Assembly: GCF_001949145.1 (NCBI RefSeq)
Contig: NW_019091372.1
Span: forward strand, 1,286,815 to 1,350,814
Direction of reading: 5' to 3'
Source of the DNA: Acanthaster planci
Taxonomy: Eukaryota > Echinodermata > Asteroidea > Valvatida > Acanthasteridae
DNA length: 64,000 bases
A program made the position numbers and the translations under genes. Positions 36,801 to 47,869 of the stretch are shown here, in pieces (the stretch's first letter is position 1; each line of letters opens with the position of its first letter). Below the pieces are notes generated by a model. That model was not told the origin of the DNA, ran no database searches, and saw only the letters and a list, made by a program, of their open reading frames with translations.

Positions 36801-39800
36801 ATTGTACCAATAATGTAAGCTTACCACGATAAAGACATTAACTTTAACAGGAGATTTTGATAAAGTCATGACTCAAGGGTGAAAATCTCTACGCACGGGC
36901 AAGTATCAACATGTCTACACTGCAATGTAAAGCATTTACACGTAGATTAAACAAGTTCGTAGATACATAGGTAATAAGCGAATATTTCTGCGCTAATTAT
37001 GACAACTACCGGTACATGAACACTCCAATTTAACTTCTGAGCTATTCCACAGTTCTGCTCCAGACAAATACATGTACAGCCTGGGGTCCCCTTGGTCCCA
37101 AATTGTTGTCCACCAAAGGCCTTAAAGCCTTCAAGCAGTTAACGGCTTAATGGGGGGGGGGATTCGTGATTCTTAACACTGGAGATTAGCATACATTCCT
37201 TATACAGGAGTGTTTCACATGTACGTGCATGTTCTAGTACTTGTACGTTTTACACACTAAGCATGAGGATTTCAAGGTTACCAAAAAAAAAAAGCCACCC
37301 TGCCTGGTACTTGACAGTTTGTGAAGACAGCAAACGAGATCTTCATTCTAAACGGCCATACCGGGCCTAGTATAATGATTAGATGCTGTTGAAGAATCCC
37401 AGGGTTGCTGGCGGCACCAAAAGAGAAAAAAACGCAGATGAGAATGATGAAACATCTTGCCCTGGACACGGAGGAATTCATGTAGCAGACTGAACAAGTG
37501 TTGGCAACTGGGGTTTTGATGGATGTCTATATGTGACCCATTCTGACATTTCTGTGAAAATGAGTCTGAAGTCGCCAGGGCCACTTTTTGAGTTTTCATT
37601 TGTATCGGAAAGAGCAAATTGAGTTTTTTGGTTTGATGTATCACTCAGTTTGGCATCCTGATAAAAGTGGATACTCCATGGTGACAAATGCTGTAGGTTC
37701 CTATTAATTTACACTATGCAACATTATTCTGAAGGACTTTTTACTCCAAAGTGGCTCAGGCAACTTAAGACTCATTTTCACAGAGTGGGTCACATATTTT
37801 GTTGATGGGAGCTACCTTACAAAAAAAAGTAACACAACATCCCCGGGTATCTACACCTACACGAAGGAGACACAGATCGCAATTATTATTTATGTGAACA
37901 TACATGCACCGTATACATGTCCTGCAATGTATAGTGGATATTGCTGTAGCGAATGACGTCACTATTAATTACAAAAATGCACGGTCGGGGGAAATTTAAT
38001 ACACATGCTTCGCCATGCCATTCTGAACCACTCAGAAAAAGGATTACGAATCCAAATACATGTGCAATCAAAAAGTGTAACTCAATGCCCTGACCAAAGA
38101 CGCAGGTGCTGCAATGCACGGTACCAAGCGGCATGCATGCTCTAAACAAAGACATTCATTAACTGTAAGACACTGTGAAAACTGAACCATTTTTTCTTTT
38201 TCCAAAAAATCCCTCAGTGTCCTAGTGCTCTCTGTTATCTTACAAAGCAGTGCAAGTAGCTGCACATTTGTGAAGGGTGATGAGGCAGTTGTATCACTGA
38301 TAAGTGTTCTCAAAATGAGTATCAGGAAGTGACATTCTGAACGTCACGTACAGTAGCGAGGAACTATAACCTATGTGGAAGTACTTTCAGTTTTTGTTTT
38401 AAAATAATACATGTATTTCCCTTCTTAATTAGTCCTAACCCCCTAGGGTATACATGTATGTAAAATCACATTGAAATCGGAGGATTTGGGACTGTCGGGG
38501 TGTGATTTTCCCTGGACGTCGTTTAACGGACATCCCCCCCCCGAATCCTGCAAAATCCTCCACTGGTTAGGAAACCAATGGCACTCGATTTCAACAGTCA
38601 CCAATCTCGATGAAAAATGAAGGGCCGTCTCTACCTTCCACAGTCCTTCAGATCAAGGTCACCCTAAAGTTCTGGGTGGATATTTTAATCTTTTTGTCCC
38701 TGACGGAAAAACAAGGAGAAAAATTTCCCAGCAGACTTCTCAAAGTACCGGTACAATAATGACAACTGATACGGAATGGAGAAAATGATACAATATGAAA
38801 AAAAGGAAAACAAAATCCGAAAATCCCATTATTACGGGAAGAATACCATTTTTCCCCGGCCAACTTTCTCTTTACACAAAGTCATGTACGTGTACAGTTG
38901 GGTATATACACCATTACCAGCATGATATAGGGTACCAGTATTTACATACATACATGTACAGTATTACCGAGTACTTCACTTGCTCTTTCCAGAGCTGCAT
39001 GAATCATCAGGTGAATTTCTTTTTTCCGCTGGAATGCAGGGCAAGCTATTCAGAGCTTTAGGAGCAAACAAAGCACGCACAAATACTTCACGACGACCTC
39101 TTGCTCCCTCAACAGGTAATGCAGAATGTACTGTACACGTACTACCAGGAAATGTGCACTGAACATGTACATATGAAAACATGTACATGTATCTGGACAA
39201 CGTACATGTGGGCTCACTTTGAACTATGTACAGTGAACAGGTGTTTGGGGTAACGGGTTTTATTTTGCATGCTTTCAAAGACCTGCACTCATCCATATTA
39301 CAGTAAATGTGCCGGATTCAATCTGACAGTTTGCTTTTCCTTGGTCTTTCTGTATTCTGGGTATTCTATCCGATGTCCCGTTCTGGTTTTTGTTTTGAAG
39401 TAGAGTCAAAATTTGGACATGCACATGTTCAAAGTCTGTATGTGTACATGTACACACATGTACACGTACTAGAATTTGAAGAATATCAGGAGATCAAGGG
39501 CATTAATGGTCACCTCCGTACCCCAAACTATGACCAATGTCCTCTTCCACTCCTGCATTTGTGCAAAGTTGTTTATTTGAAGCTCGCAGAAGGCAGAAAA
39601 TTTACAGCCCCTTAACTTGTGGTATGTTTGACATCTGTGAGCAAGTTCCCAGCTTGAGCAAACAGCAAACTCAAGACCCTGCCAAGCTATCAAGTAAATA
39701 CACACAGGCAATGAAACATGAAAGTGATTTCAGCAGGGTAAGAAGGGTGCTTATCCTGCCTAACTTCCCCAGGGAGTTTCATACTAGTAAACACATTCCA

Positions 39801-41479
39801 CCTTGCAGAGTTATAAGCAAGGTGATTGAATCTGCAACTTGTTTCCTTTTCCTTGGCAAGCCAGAGGCTATTCTATGGTCTCTTTTTTGTCAGCGAGGTC
39901 CAAGTTGGAAGGGGAAAAAAGGGTGCTCCCATAACGTGCCTCCTTTCATGTCTCGGGTTTGAGCCCCATACACTGTACAGTATATGTACATGTATTGTAT
40001 GTACATATACATGTTTGTATAAAATGCTCGGGGCTCTCCTCTGAAATCTAACACAATGGTCCCCCCAAATATTTTTTTCTCTACGCTTACCTGATCTCTG
40101 TTCACAGTACAATAAATTTTCTGGTCAATAAAATAGTACAGTATTAGGGATTACTTGCTGCATGTGCACCATTACCTGCTCTGAAAGATGTCGAACTGTT
40201 CCCAGTAAATTGCTTTTTTTCAATTGTTTTATTCATATTTTGAATATAAATCTATGAAGTAGCAGCCTTGAATAGGGTCTGCTCTGGTAACACCACAATC
40301 GTGTTTCTCCTAAGAGCGGCTGCTAGAACTACGGCGGCGCTCTGTACAAAAGTGAAAGAACAGTTCACAAAATGCAGCTACATGTAGGAGGTAAAATCAA
40401 AAACCAACCAAAAGGTGATATTTCTGCAAACTTTGCCCACCCGGACAAGTTGTAGGTAAAGTGAGAGTGGTCTTTACAAGGAAGTTGTGCTGTTGTTTCG
40501 ATTCAGTGGCCAAAACGAACAAAGGCCTGCTCCGAAATCTACATGCACGACCCATTAAAACTATTCTTTAATTGGGCTTTCCTGCAACGTGAAACACAGT
40601 ACATGCGTGTACTGTACCCGATATGTTATTTCCTCCAGCTCAACCCTATCTAACAGTTCCACTTTCCAATGAAGTAAAGAAAAAAACACACACGCGTACA
40701 CGCACACAGCCGTGCACTCTCCGCGCTGCACTATTTGGCTTAGGGTTCTCCGGCAACCTGGCGGGCAGCCGTTGCCGTTTAGATTTCCCAAAGGAAATGC
40801 CAAGCTGGGCAGACGTTTGCGACACTGCCTGCAGAGCAGGACTGCAAAATGATGCCTGCCGACCGGCTAAAATGATACCAGAGCAGCCCTCAATCATGTC
40901 ACACACGTCGCTGCCAAACCACACCGGTACATTTACATGTCATGCATCATGTAGCAGGTGCCCTGATGCAGAATCAGGCACAGATCCAGAGGAGGGTAGG
41001 GGGGTAAAATTTAATAATTACCACAGGTACATGAATGTGTATAAAGGTCCGTAAGTACATGTACATTGGTAGCAATCTAAGGCATCAGATATCATGCATC
41101 CACCTGTCCAAAACAATCGAACCCCCGCCCCCCCAAAAAAAACTGACAGGGCTGTCCCCCCAAAAAAAAGAATTCCTGGCTCCCCCTCTCCCAAACGCCC
41201 CCCCTCCCAGCACAAGAGCCTGTCTACAATGACAACCAAAGACAACTGCTTTTTTTCCCAACCTTTACTGTCTGACAGGCCATACAGACCAGCACATACA
41301 GTAAACGTTGAAATGCTTTTAAAATACTGAAAGGTACAGGTGGATTTGGACAAGCATCACCAGTACACATGTCTATCTCTATGGAAACCAAAGCCTCAGT
41401 CTTACAATGCCTCGATTGAGTTAATTGTTTTCCCTTATTTTCATGAACGTTTCAAGTTCGGCTAACCTCCATTTTACTA

Positions 41480-42085
41480 TTAACCCTTAAACCCTCGTCA
41501 AAGCCTTTTTAACACATTTAGAAACCTTACTAAAAATCTTGGTAGGGCCTACATCTTTCCACACACTTTCAAGAGGCAGCAAGCCTTAAATGCCAAAATA
41601 ACAGCAGCGGGGCCCTTCCTTCCTAAATCCTGCAAAGTCCTCTAAAAACCTTGTGGTGAATTCTGAAGGACTACTTAAAAACTTTCTCATTACACAACCA
41701 TCAGTGTCCTATGGCAAGTGCTGAAAATGCTATAAAATTAACCCTAACCCTCCTCAATCCTTCAAATTCCTCCAGGTGGTTTTCAGAAGATTTTGGAGGA
41801 TTCAGGCTGCATGGCAAAACGGCATTGCTGATTGCAAAGGACGCATTGCCTCAAGGTTGAGGGTTAGACCTTATGTTATGCTCGGCCATGCATAAATTCA
41901 TGCCCACATTAAGTGAAATCCTCCACACTGCTCCAGGATGCCATTCGCACTGCCTCAACATGAGAGGAATTGCTGAAGAGTTTTGGAGGACCGAGGCAGT
42001 ATCCACTTTTTTCATGGTGGCTGTTGGACGATTAGGAGGGATTGAGGGTGTGTCCTAGCCAAAAAGGCTTAGGTTGTTAGGGTTA
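41480..42085. repeat. degenerate repeat rich in GGAGGATT / AACCCTAA words
   Basis: Words such as TTGGAGGATTCAGG, CCTCCTCAATCC and TTAACCCTAACCCT recur, and the ends (TTAACCCTTAAACCCTCG on the left, GTTAGGGTTAAGG on the right) are loosely inverted. Similar GGAGGATT words occur at 21875-22030 and 38480-38570. Probably an old dispersed repeat; boundaries are approximate. Confidence 0.4.
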
Positions 42086-43045
42086 AGGTTTAATTTTTTG
42101 TTTCATTTTTAGGCCATGATGACATTGTCATAATACTTTACTTTAACCATGGAAAAAACAAATATCTTAGCAGAAATATCTTGGCTGAGTGTTGCTTCAA
42201 TAGGAGCTGATCAGCGACTATTTATCAAGATCAACAGCAGACCCACACCCTATCACAGACTCGTGGACTTGAGTTTTGACTTTGAGACCTGTAAGTTATG
42301 TGGTCCAACGAATTTACCACAATCAATGGAAAAAAGAATGTTGCATCCTGCCTCCACTTTTTTCATCACATTGGCCTACTACACCGACACAGGCCAATGT
42401 ATCTCAAAGTTTCTTCCTCCATGGCTCAACAAAGGTCAATCGTCCCAGAAATGCTGAAGAGTCGTGAGTCTGGGACTGAGAAAAGATTAATTCCAATTTT
42501 ATTGTGAAGTTTTCTTAACTTGAAGTCATGGAAGTAGGCCATCTGGTCTCCCTATATATGCTGAACTTTGTACTTCTTTTGTACACAGACGCTGAAGTGG
42601 AATCAAGATGCAACATTCCTTCCTATGCTATATAATCTTATTTCATGTATGCAACACAGAAACCTGACCCTGAGGCAATTCTCCAATTCTCGATGTTGAT
42701 TTCGCGTCATGCATCTGATTTTGATCATGGCAAACTTAACATATTAATGACAAGCGCTTATTTTGAGGAAGGAAATCTGTTGCGACGTGTTGCTCGTCTC
42801 TCTAGTCACACAATTTCGCAATGTAACGGCAGGGGTCAAATGGAAGTTCATTTACGTAGGCGTACCGTAGGCTCTGCTTCGAGAACTTGTCAAAATCAGA
42901 GAGCGACGCCGAATATTCCCATCAATTAGACCCTCTCCGGCTTGAACTAAATTCCCACACAACAATACAGTCATGGCAGTGGCAGATTTGAACAATCACT
43001 TGATCGAGCCGACCACAAAAATCCCGTGAAAATCCATCAACTTAC

Positions 43046-43768
43046 CTGCCAAAACTCAGGTGAATTTAATCGGAACACCGACCTCGCAAGTCACCGACAA
43101 GTGGAACTGTGAAATTCAAAATTCCTGCGATTAGGTCCCTTGTATTTTAACTGGCACAAGAACGACGAATATTCGCGGGCCGGGCGTGGCAAATTCTCTC
43201 GGAGCTCGTTGCGTTAGCTAGCTGCTGACGAAATTGAGGGAAAAAAACGAGTCATCGATCGACGCGAGGCACGACAACGAATTCACTGACGAAGGAAATT
43301 CCGCGCGAATGGCTTCCTACAAGGGCGCCACAGCCGTCAAATAATCGATAATTTATTATCGACAATGGATCTTTTATTCGATAGTGATGAATATTCATAC
43401 TTTCACTTCCCCAAACTGGCACATTTCATTTTAACAGAAAGGGGGTCGCATTTTGTGTTATTCGCTCGTCCGGTTTATATTACAAAAAGCGAACTATGTG
43501 TCATATCAAGAATTTTTCACGCAACAAATTCACTCAGATTACAGAAGAATCGTTGGAAGTATTTTTGATATGGTTATTGAGGCTTGATGATTGCATATGA
43601 ATTTTATGAGGTTTTATTTCCCAAACTCGACTATTTGTAAAAAAGGAAATCCCAATCAACCGGCCCCGCATCACGCGTACCATATATCATACCATGTACC
43701 ACCGGACCGTACCGCGCGGCCGGCGACTCACGATTACCCCCTCAAGCGGCAGATATATTACAGTTAAA
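43046..43768. promoter_or_regulatory. candidate bidirectional promoter, EMC10 (+) and a minus-strand first exon
   Basis: This ~0.7 kb lies just upstream of the EMC10 ATG, is relatively CpG-rich (CGCGGCCGGCG near 43714; CGCGAATGG and CGATCGACGCG near 43255-43310) and lacks the repeats that fill its surroundings. At its left edge the minus strand has a consensus splice donor, GGCAG|GTAAGTTG, with the exon ending at 43046. This suggests a divergent transcript starting here. The nearest minus-strand coding start is tetraspanin B at 19795, which also has an acceptor just before its ATG. The link is inference. Confidence 0.5.
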
Positions 43769-46700
43769 ATGGCAGCACTCACTTTGAGAGATGTGCTGTC
43801 ATTTTCCTGTGCCTTTTTTGCGTGTTTTCATGTGATTAGCGGATCTAGGAAGGTATTGTGGTATTCTGGTTGAAACATCTGTTGTTAGTGGTTTGGTTGG
43901 TTGCTTAGAACAAGTGAACAGAATAGCTTTTTACTTTTTCTCTCAAAAGTTTTCTCGGGGCCGGCATGGACGGGGCCGGGGGTTCACAATCACATCTGAA
44001 TCTACATGTATTTAGGCCTACATCATGTAGCCCAGGTTATACGCTGTCCTCATTTACACTATGACTGACGTCCAGGGTATGAATTCCTCCTGCCACAGCG
44101 AAAGTTATTTTACGCCAGCCGTAGGCACATTTTAGTGATTTCAACAGAATAGAGACGGATATTTCAAAAGAGCCACCACAGCCATGACAGCCCTACTTAG
44201 TACTTGTGGGGCTAGGGCCCAGAGAGAGGACTTTATACCCTGGACTTTAGTTGCAATGCAATGTAGACGACGTGTAGTGGGCTAACGTCAGGCCTAACAT
44301 TGAACATGTCTGTATATGGTCTATGTCTGATGTCAAATGTGCATGTACTTGAATAGATGAACTTGAAGTTCATGTTTTATACTAGTTTTATTTCTTTAGC
44401 CCTGTATTTTAATTGGTCGGAAGTTCTTCAAATTAATGTTTTTGCAGTCGACCTCATGTGATAACTGTATATGCCTAAGTACTTTCGGGGGAATTCTTAA
44501 TCCTTCAACCATGTCAACTTGCACTCATGTTTCAGGGAGACCAGAGACATGAGAGACCAGCAGATGATGAATTCTCGGGTTCAGCGTACTCCACTGACAA
44601 CACCTTGCTTATTGAGCACTCATTTGAACCAGGTGAGAAAAAATGAAACAAAAATTTCAAACAGAGCATGAAAATTGAAATTCTCACATCCATGTAGAAT
44701 AATAGGGCTGTGCCGAATATCCGAATGGAAATTTCATGAAAAAGAAGGCCGAAGTTTATTTTGTTTTAAATGAGGAAAATTGCTCTACGGAGGCTTGTTT
44801 CAAGCAGATTCAAATGAAAAGTGACAGAAATCTTACAATGTCTCAAAAAGTAAAAAATCTAAAAGGGATAAATATTTTCAAGTGGGCTTTTTTTATTCGT
44901 CTCTTAAATCTTGCTAAATCGCTGGAGATACTCCTAGACATGAGAAGCTATAGGCCGAATTTACAATTGTGTACGTTTGCATCAGATTTTGTATGTACAA
45001 TCATCACTGATCTGCCAAATGCTCATATATATGATCGAATTGAAGGTCGAATATTCGAACGGTGAATTATTTGAATAGACTCGGCCCTAATAGAAGTTAT
45101 GAATAGCTGATGCCTTGGAGGCTGTTCTTTGTTACTGTAATTTAGTTACAGCGAATACACAAAGGCTTTAGTGATACAAAGCCCTACCCTCCAACTTCAC
45201 CTTAAAGCAGCCACTTAAATGTATAGTCCAGATTTTAAGTTTAGAAAAATATTCAGTTTTCAGTGACTTCTTCAATTTCTCTTTGCAGTGTACTGAAATG
45301 TTCAGGAATTTTATTTGATGTACATGTATGTATTGTGTACTTTTCCTCAGTGTGTGGCTAATTTCCTTAACTTTCCAGGGTTGAACACCAAGTTCACCAA
45401 CAGGGGTACACTCAATTTCCGATCTTTGAAGGCAGGCTCAGGAAGCTTCAATCAAGCCACTGCACTGACGGCAGGGGAGAAACGGAAACTCAGGGTACTG
45501 ATCATCTGAAGACTTGATGTCAACCCCCAACCACCCCACCCCCCCTCAAAAAAAAGAGGACAAAAAATCTGGAACTTTGAAAGTTTGTACAGGGCGGGCT
45601 GTACGACAGTGTTGTAAACCAAGGCATTTTTTTAAATGACGGGTTTTGCCCTTCCTCCGACGTATATGTATGACACTGAGTACACTCAGTGTTTGTCCGA
45701 GAGCGTGCAAGAAAATTCACGAGCTATACTCAGATGGTACTCAAACCAACGACCTCCTGCTTCTTGGTACAAGACGTCTTAACCACTTGACCACTGAGCT
45801 TGCCAGGGTCAGCTGGCCGGTCCAAGTCGGATGTTGCAGCAGGTTCCACACTCTGCAACGAGATGGACTTTATGTGGAGGAGATGTTAATTTTTTCATAT
45901 TTCTACAAGTCAAATCGCATTTCCTTTTTTTTTTATCCAAGTCAAGTTTCCACCAAAATACCACACAACCAGCCTCTGGATGTTGGCTGTTTGGTTCTGT
46001 CTTATAAGCAACCCAAGCTCCACCAGATTCATTTGTCATTTTATGCCATGATCGTACACAGGAGGTCGCCAAGACTGACGGACTCTACAGAATACGCGTG
46101 GCCACCAAGATGGGCAGCCCGTCCGACAGCGAAGAGGTCCATTATGTGTCGTCATTTACAAAAGCGGTGAGAAGCTCTAATCAAATCTTTGCTCTGGATG
46201 CTCACAGAAACTTATTTTGGGTCGATAGTGAGGGTTCAGGGAATCCTGACCTTTCATCACTGGAAAATTCTACCCACAAAATGGATTATAGAGTTTCGTT
46301 TTTCCTGTTGGTTTTACACTGTTTGTAGTGCGCACTCGTGGAGTCGCGCCTTTCGGATCACATCACCATTCACGCCGACCAATCAGGGAACGTCATGGGC
46401 GTCCACGTCCTCCCTCTACGGGGGTCATGTGACCAGATAGAGGTCGAGTCATCAGCACTGAATTACTTCAACACGACAGTGTCGCTCGAAGTCACAGTCC
46501 CAGCACCGATGTATGTACGCATTTACTCAACGCCCCGACGTCCAACACTCTTTCGTCCAACACCCTTACGTCCAACACCCCGACGTCCAACACCCCGACA
46601 TCCAACACCCCGACGTCCAACACCCCGACGTCCAACACCCCGACGTCCAACACCCCGACGTCCAACACCCCGACGTCCAACACCCCGACGTCCAACACCC

Positions 46701-47608
46701 TCTCTCCATTCTCCCCAAAATACCGGTCTTTTTTACTCTAACCTTCAAGTGCAGTTCTGTTAACATTCCAAGTCGAATCAACAAGTAGAAAATGCATAAA
46801 AGGGTCATTTAGCAGTTACCTTGAAAGTTTGAGCTCATGTGGAGAAAATCCCGTGTTTGCATTCTACTTGTAAAGCAGGATAATATAAGCAAGACAGTGT
46901 GAACAGTCCAACACTGTACAGTCGGTTCAGTGTGAGGTCGTCAGAGCTTGAACAAACCATAGCAGTGATCTCAAAGACATAATCTTTTTTTTTTGTTTGA
47001 CTCTACAGGCCAGAGACCCAAGCTTACATTCAGAAGCTGGAAGAAGAGAAAGCACAGAAAGCCAAGGGCAACTCTGGCGACAATCGCTCCTTCCTGGCCA
47101 AATATGTAAGTCACGGGGCCCGATCCTCTCCGTAGCAAGTCCATTGCCCGGGTTCCACAAGCCAACCAAAGCTCAAAATGGCCGCCCACCGGAGAGGCTG
47201 TGTCTCCACTGACTACGGCTTGGGCTGTTTGCCACTGATGATCTGCTGTGACAAGCCACAGCTGTAGACAAATTAATCTGTCTGTCCAGCCACATGGAAT
47301 TCTCAGTGATTGGTACCTTGTTCATCCTCCTTAGTTCGCCAAAGCAGAAAATCAGTGGTAGATTCTTTGCGCTGTACTTTTCAAGGGGTTTGTTCCTCAG
47401 TCCTGCCGAATTCTCCAAAACCCCCAACCCAATCGATGGAATTTGAACGATTGGGGAGGCTCATGATTACATCACTAATGCAATGAAATTGATGAATTTC
47501 CTCTCCGTTTCATTTCAGTGGATGTACATAGCAGTGGCAGTGGTGATTGTCATGGTGACCAGCGGCCAACAGGATGCAGGGGGGCGGGGCGGTGGGGGAG
47601 GGAGTTAA
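43769..47608 (+). CDS. EMC10: ER membrane protein complex subunit 10 (EMC10), complete
   Basis: Single-pass ER membrane protein, a subunit of the EMC insertase that places certain transmembrane helices into the ER membrane. Exons: 43769-43852, 44536-44632, 45379-45494, 46062-46166, 46329-46510, 47009-47105 and 47519-47608 (TAA at 47606-47608). All introns are GT-AG with matching phases, giving 256 residues; vertebrate EMC10 is about 260. A signal peptide occupies about residues 1-24. The luminal domain contains [27 protein letters not shown], a conserved cysteine pair (135 and 168) and an N-glycosylation site in YFNTTVS (Asn182). A charged segment ([18 protein letters not shown]) leads into the membrane helix starting [11 protein letters not shown] at 228. 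The tail ends QQDAGG plus a glycine run, as in other EMC10 proteins. Introns carry a hAT-like element, a SINE and a minisatellite. Confidence 0.97.
44703..45089. mobile_element. hAT-like non-autonomous element, copy 2, in EMC10 intron 2
   Basis: Starts TAGGGCTGTGCCGAATATCC and ends GACTCGGCCCTA. It matches the 29308-29795 element through most of its length (TCTCTTAAATCTTGCTAAATC, GAATTGAAGGTC and ATATTCGAA blocks) but is ~100 nt shorter. The flanking 8-mers (TAGAATAA and ATAGAAGT) no longer match exactly, so it is probably older. Confidence 0.85.
45640..45838 (-). mobile_element. tRNA-derived SINE-like segment 2, EMC10 intron 3
   Basis: On the minus strand, GCTCAGTGGTCAAGTGGTTA (about 45800-45781) fits an A box and GGTTTGAGTACC (45747-45736) fits a B box, at the spacing seen in tRNAs with a long variable arm. 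A non-tRNA tail follows. It is a SINE rather than a working tRNA, because no acceptor-stem pairing is visible. Confidence 0.5.
46528..46700. repeat. 15-nt minisatellite in EMC10 intron 5, ~11.5 copies
   Basis: The unit is CACCCCGACGTCCAA. Copies at the left end are variant (CTTTCGTCC, CTTACGTCC) and inner ones are nearly identical. The array begins 18 bases after the exon 5 donor at 46510 and stays open in the exon 5 frame, reading repeated Pro-Thr-Pro-Arg-Arg. Confidence 0.95.
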
Positions 47609-47863
47609 TAACAGACTCCTTGCCAGCCCTGTGCTGCGGCCATCTTGGTCTGGTACCCTAAAAGTCCCAGTGGCAGTCTTTCTGTATGGCCTAATATCCG
47701 GGCACCAGCTTGCTGGGCTTGTCCATGAAACCTCTGTATGTTTGATCAGTACGCTTCCCGTGTTTGCAGGAATTGAAGCCAACATTAGCAAAAGGGTCAA
47801 GGCTGATATTTGAACGTCAATTTTTTAAAGTGATTATTTAAGCCTGTTTAAGATTAAGTTTTG

Positions 47864-47869
47864 AATAAA
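47864..47869 (+). terminator. EMC10 poly(A) signal AATAAA
   Basis: The first canonical AATAAA after the EMC10 stop codon, 256 bases downstream, in an AT-rich context. It is a plausible 3' end for the transcript. Confidence 0.65.

Larger units (their letters stand above)
20166..39490. repeat. region dense in dispersed TACATGTA / ACCGGT palindromes
   Basis: Short runs of TACATGTACATGTA and related words (ACCGGTACATGTACCGGT types) recur dozens of times over this ~19 kb. They do not form one continuous array and are largely absent from coding exons and from 47.6-56 kb. No coding exon was supported in this interval on either strand; the short open frames rich in Tyr-Met-Cys-His-Val come from the palindromes. 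The interval may be the first intron of tetraspanin B plus intergenic DNA. Confidence 0.7.

Noticed and set aside
39537-39962. 141-codon plus-strand frame with a GGTTTGAGCCCC word that could be a tRNA B box
   Set aside because: No A box at tRNA spacing and no acceptor stem; the protein frame shows no family features.
45646-46170. 174-codon plus-strand frame overlapping EMC10 intron 3 and exon 4
   Set aside because: It reads exon 4 in the wrong frame and runs through the SINE-like segment; no family resemblance.
46338-46763. Pro/Arg-repeat protein reading out of EMC10 exon 5
   Set aside because: As a stand-alone gene it is rejected: a good donor ends exon 5 at 46510, exon 6 restores the known EMC10 sequence, and the rest is intronic minisatellite. 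Kept only as a retained-intron possibility.
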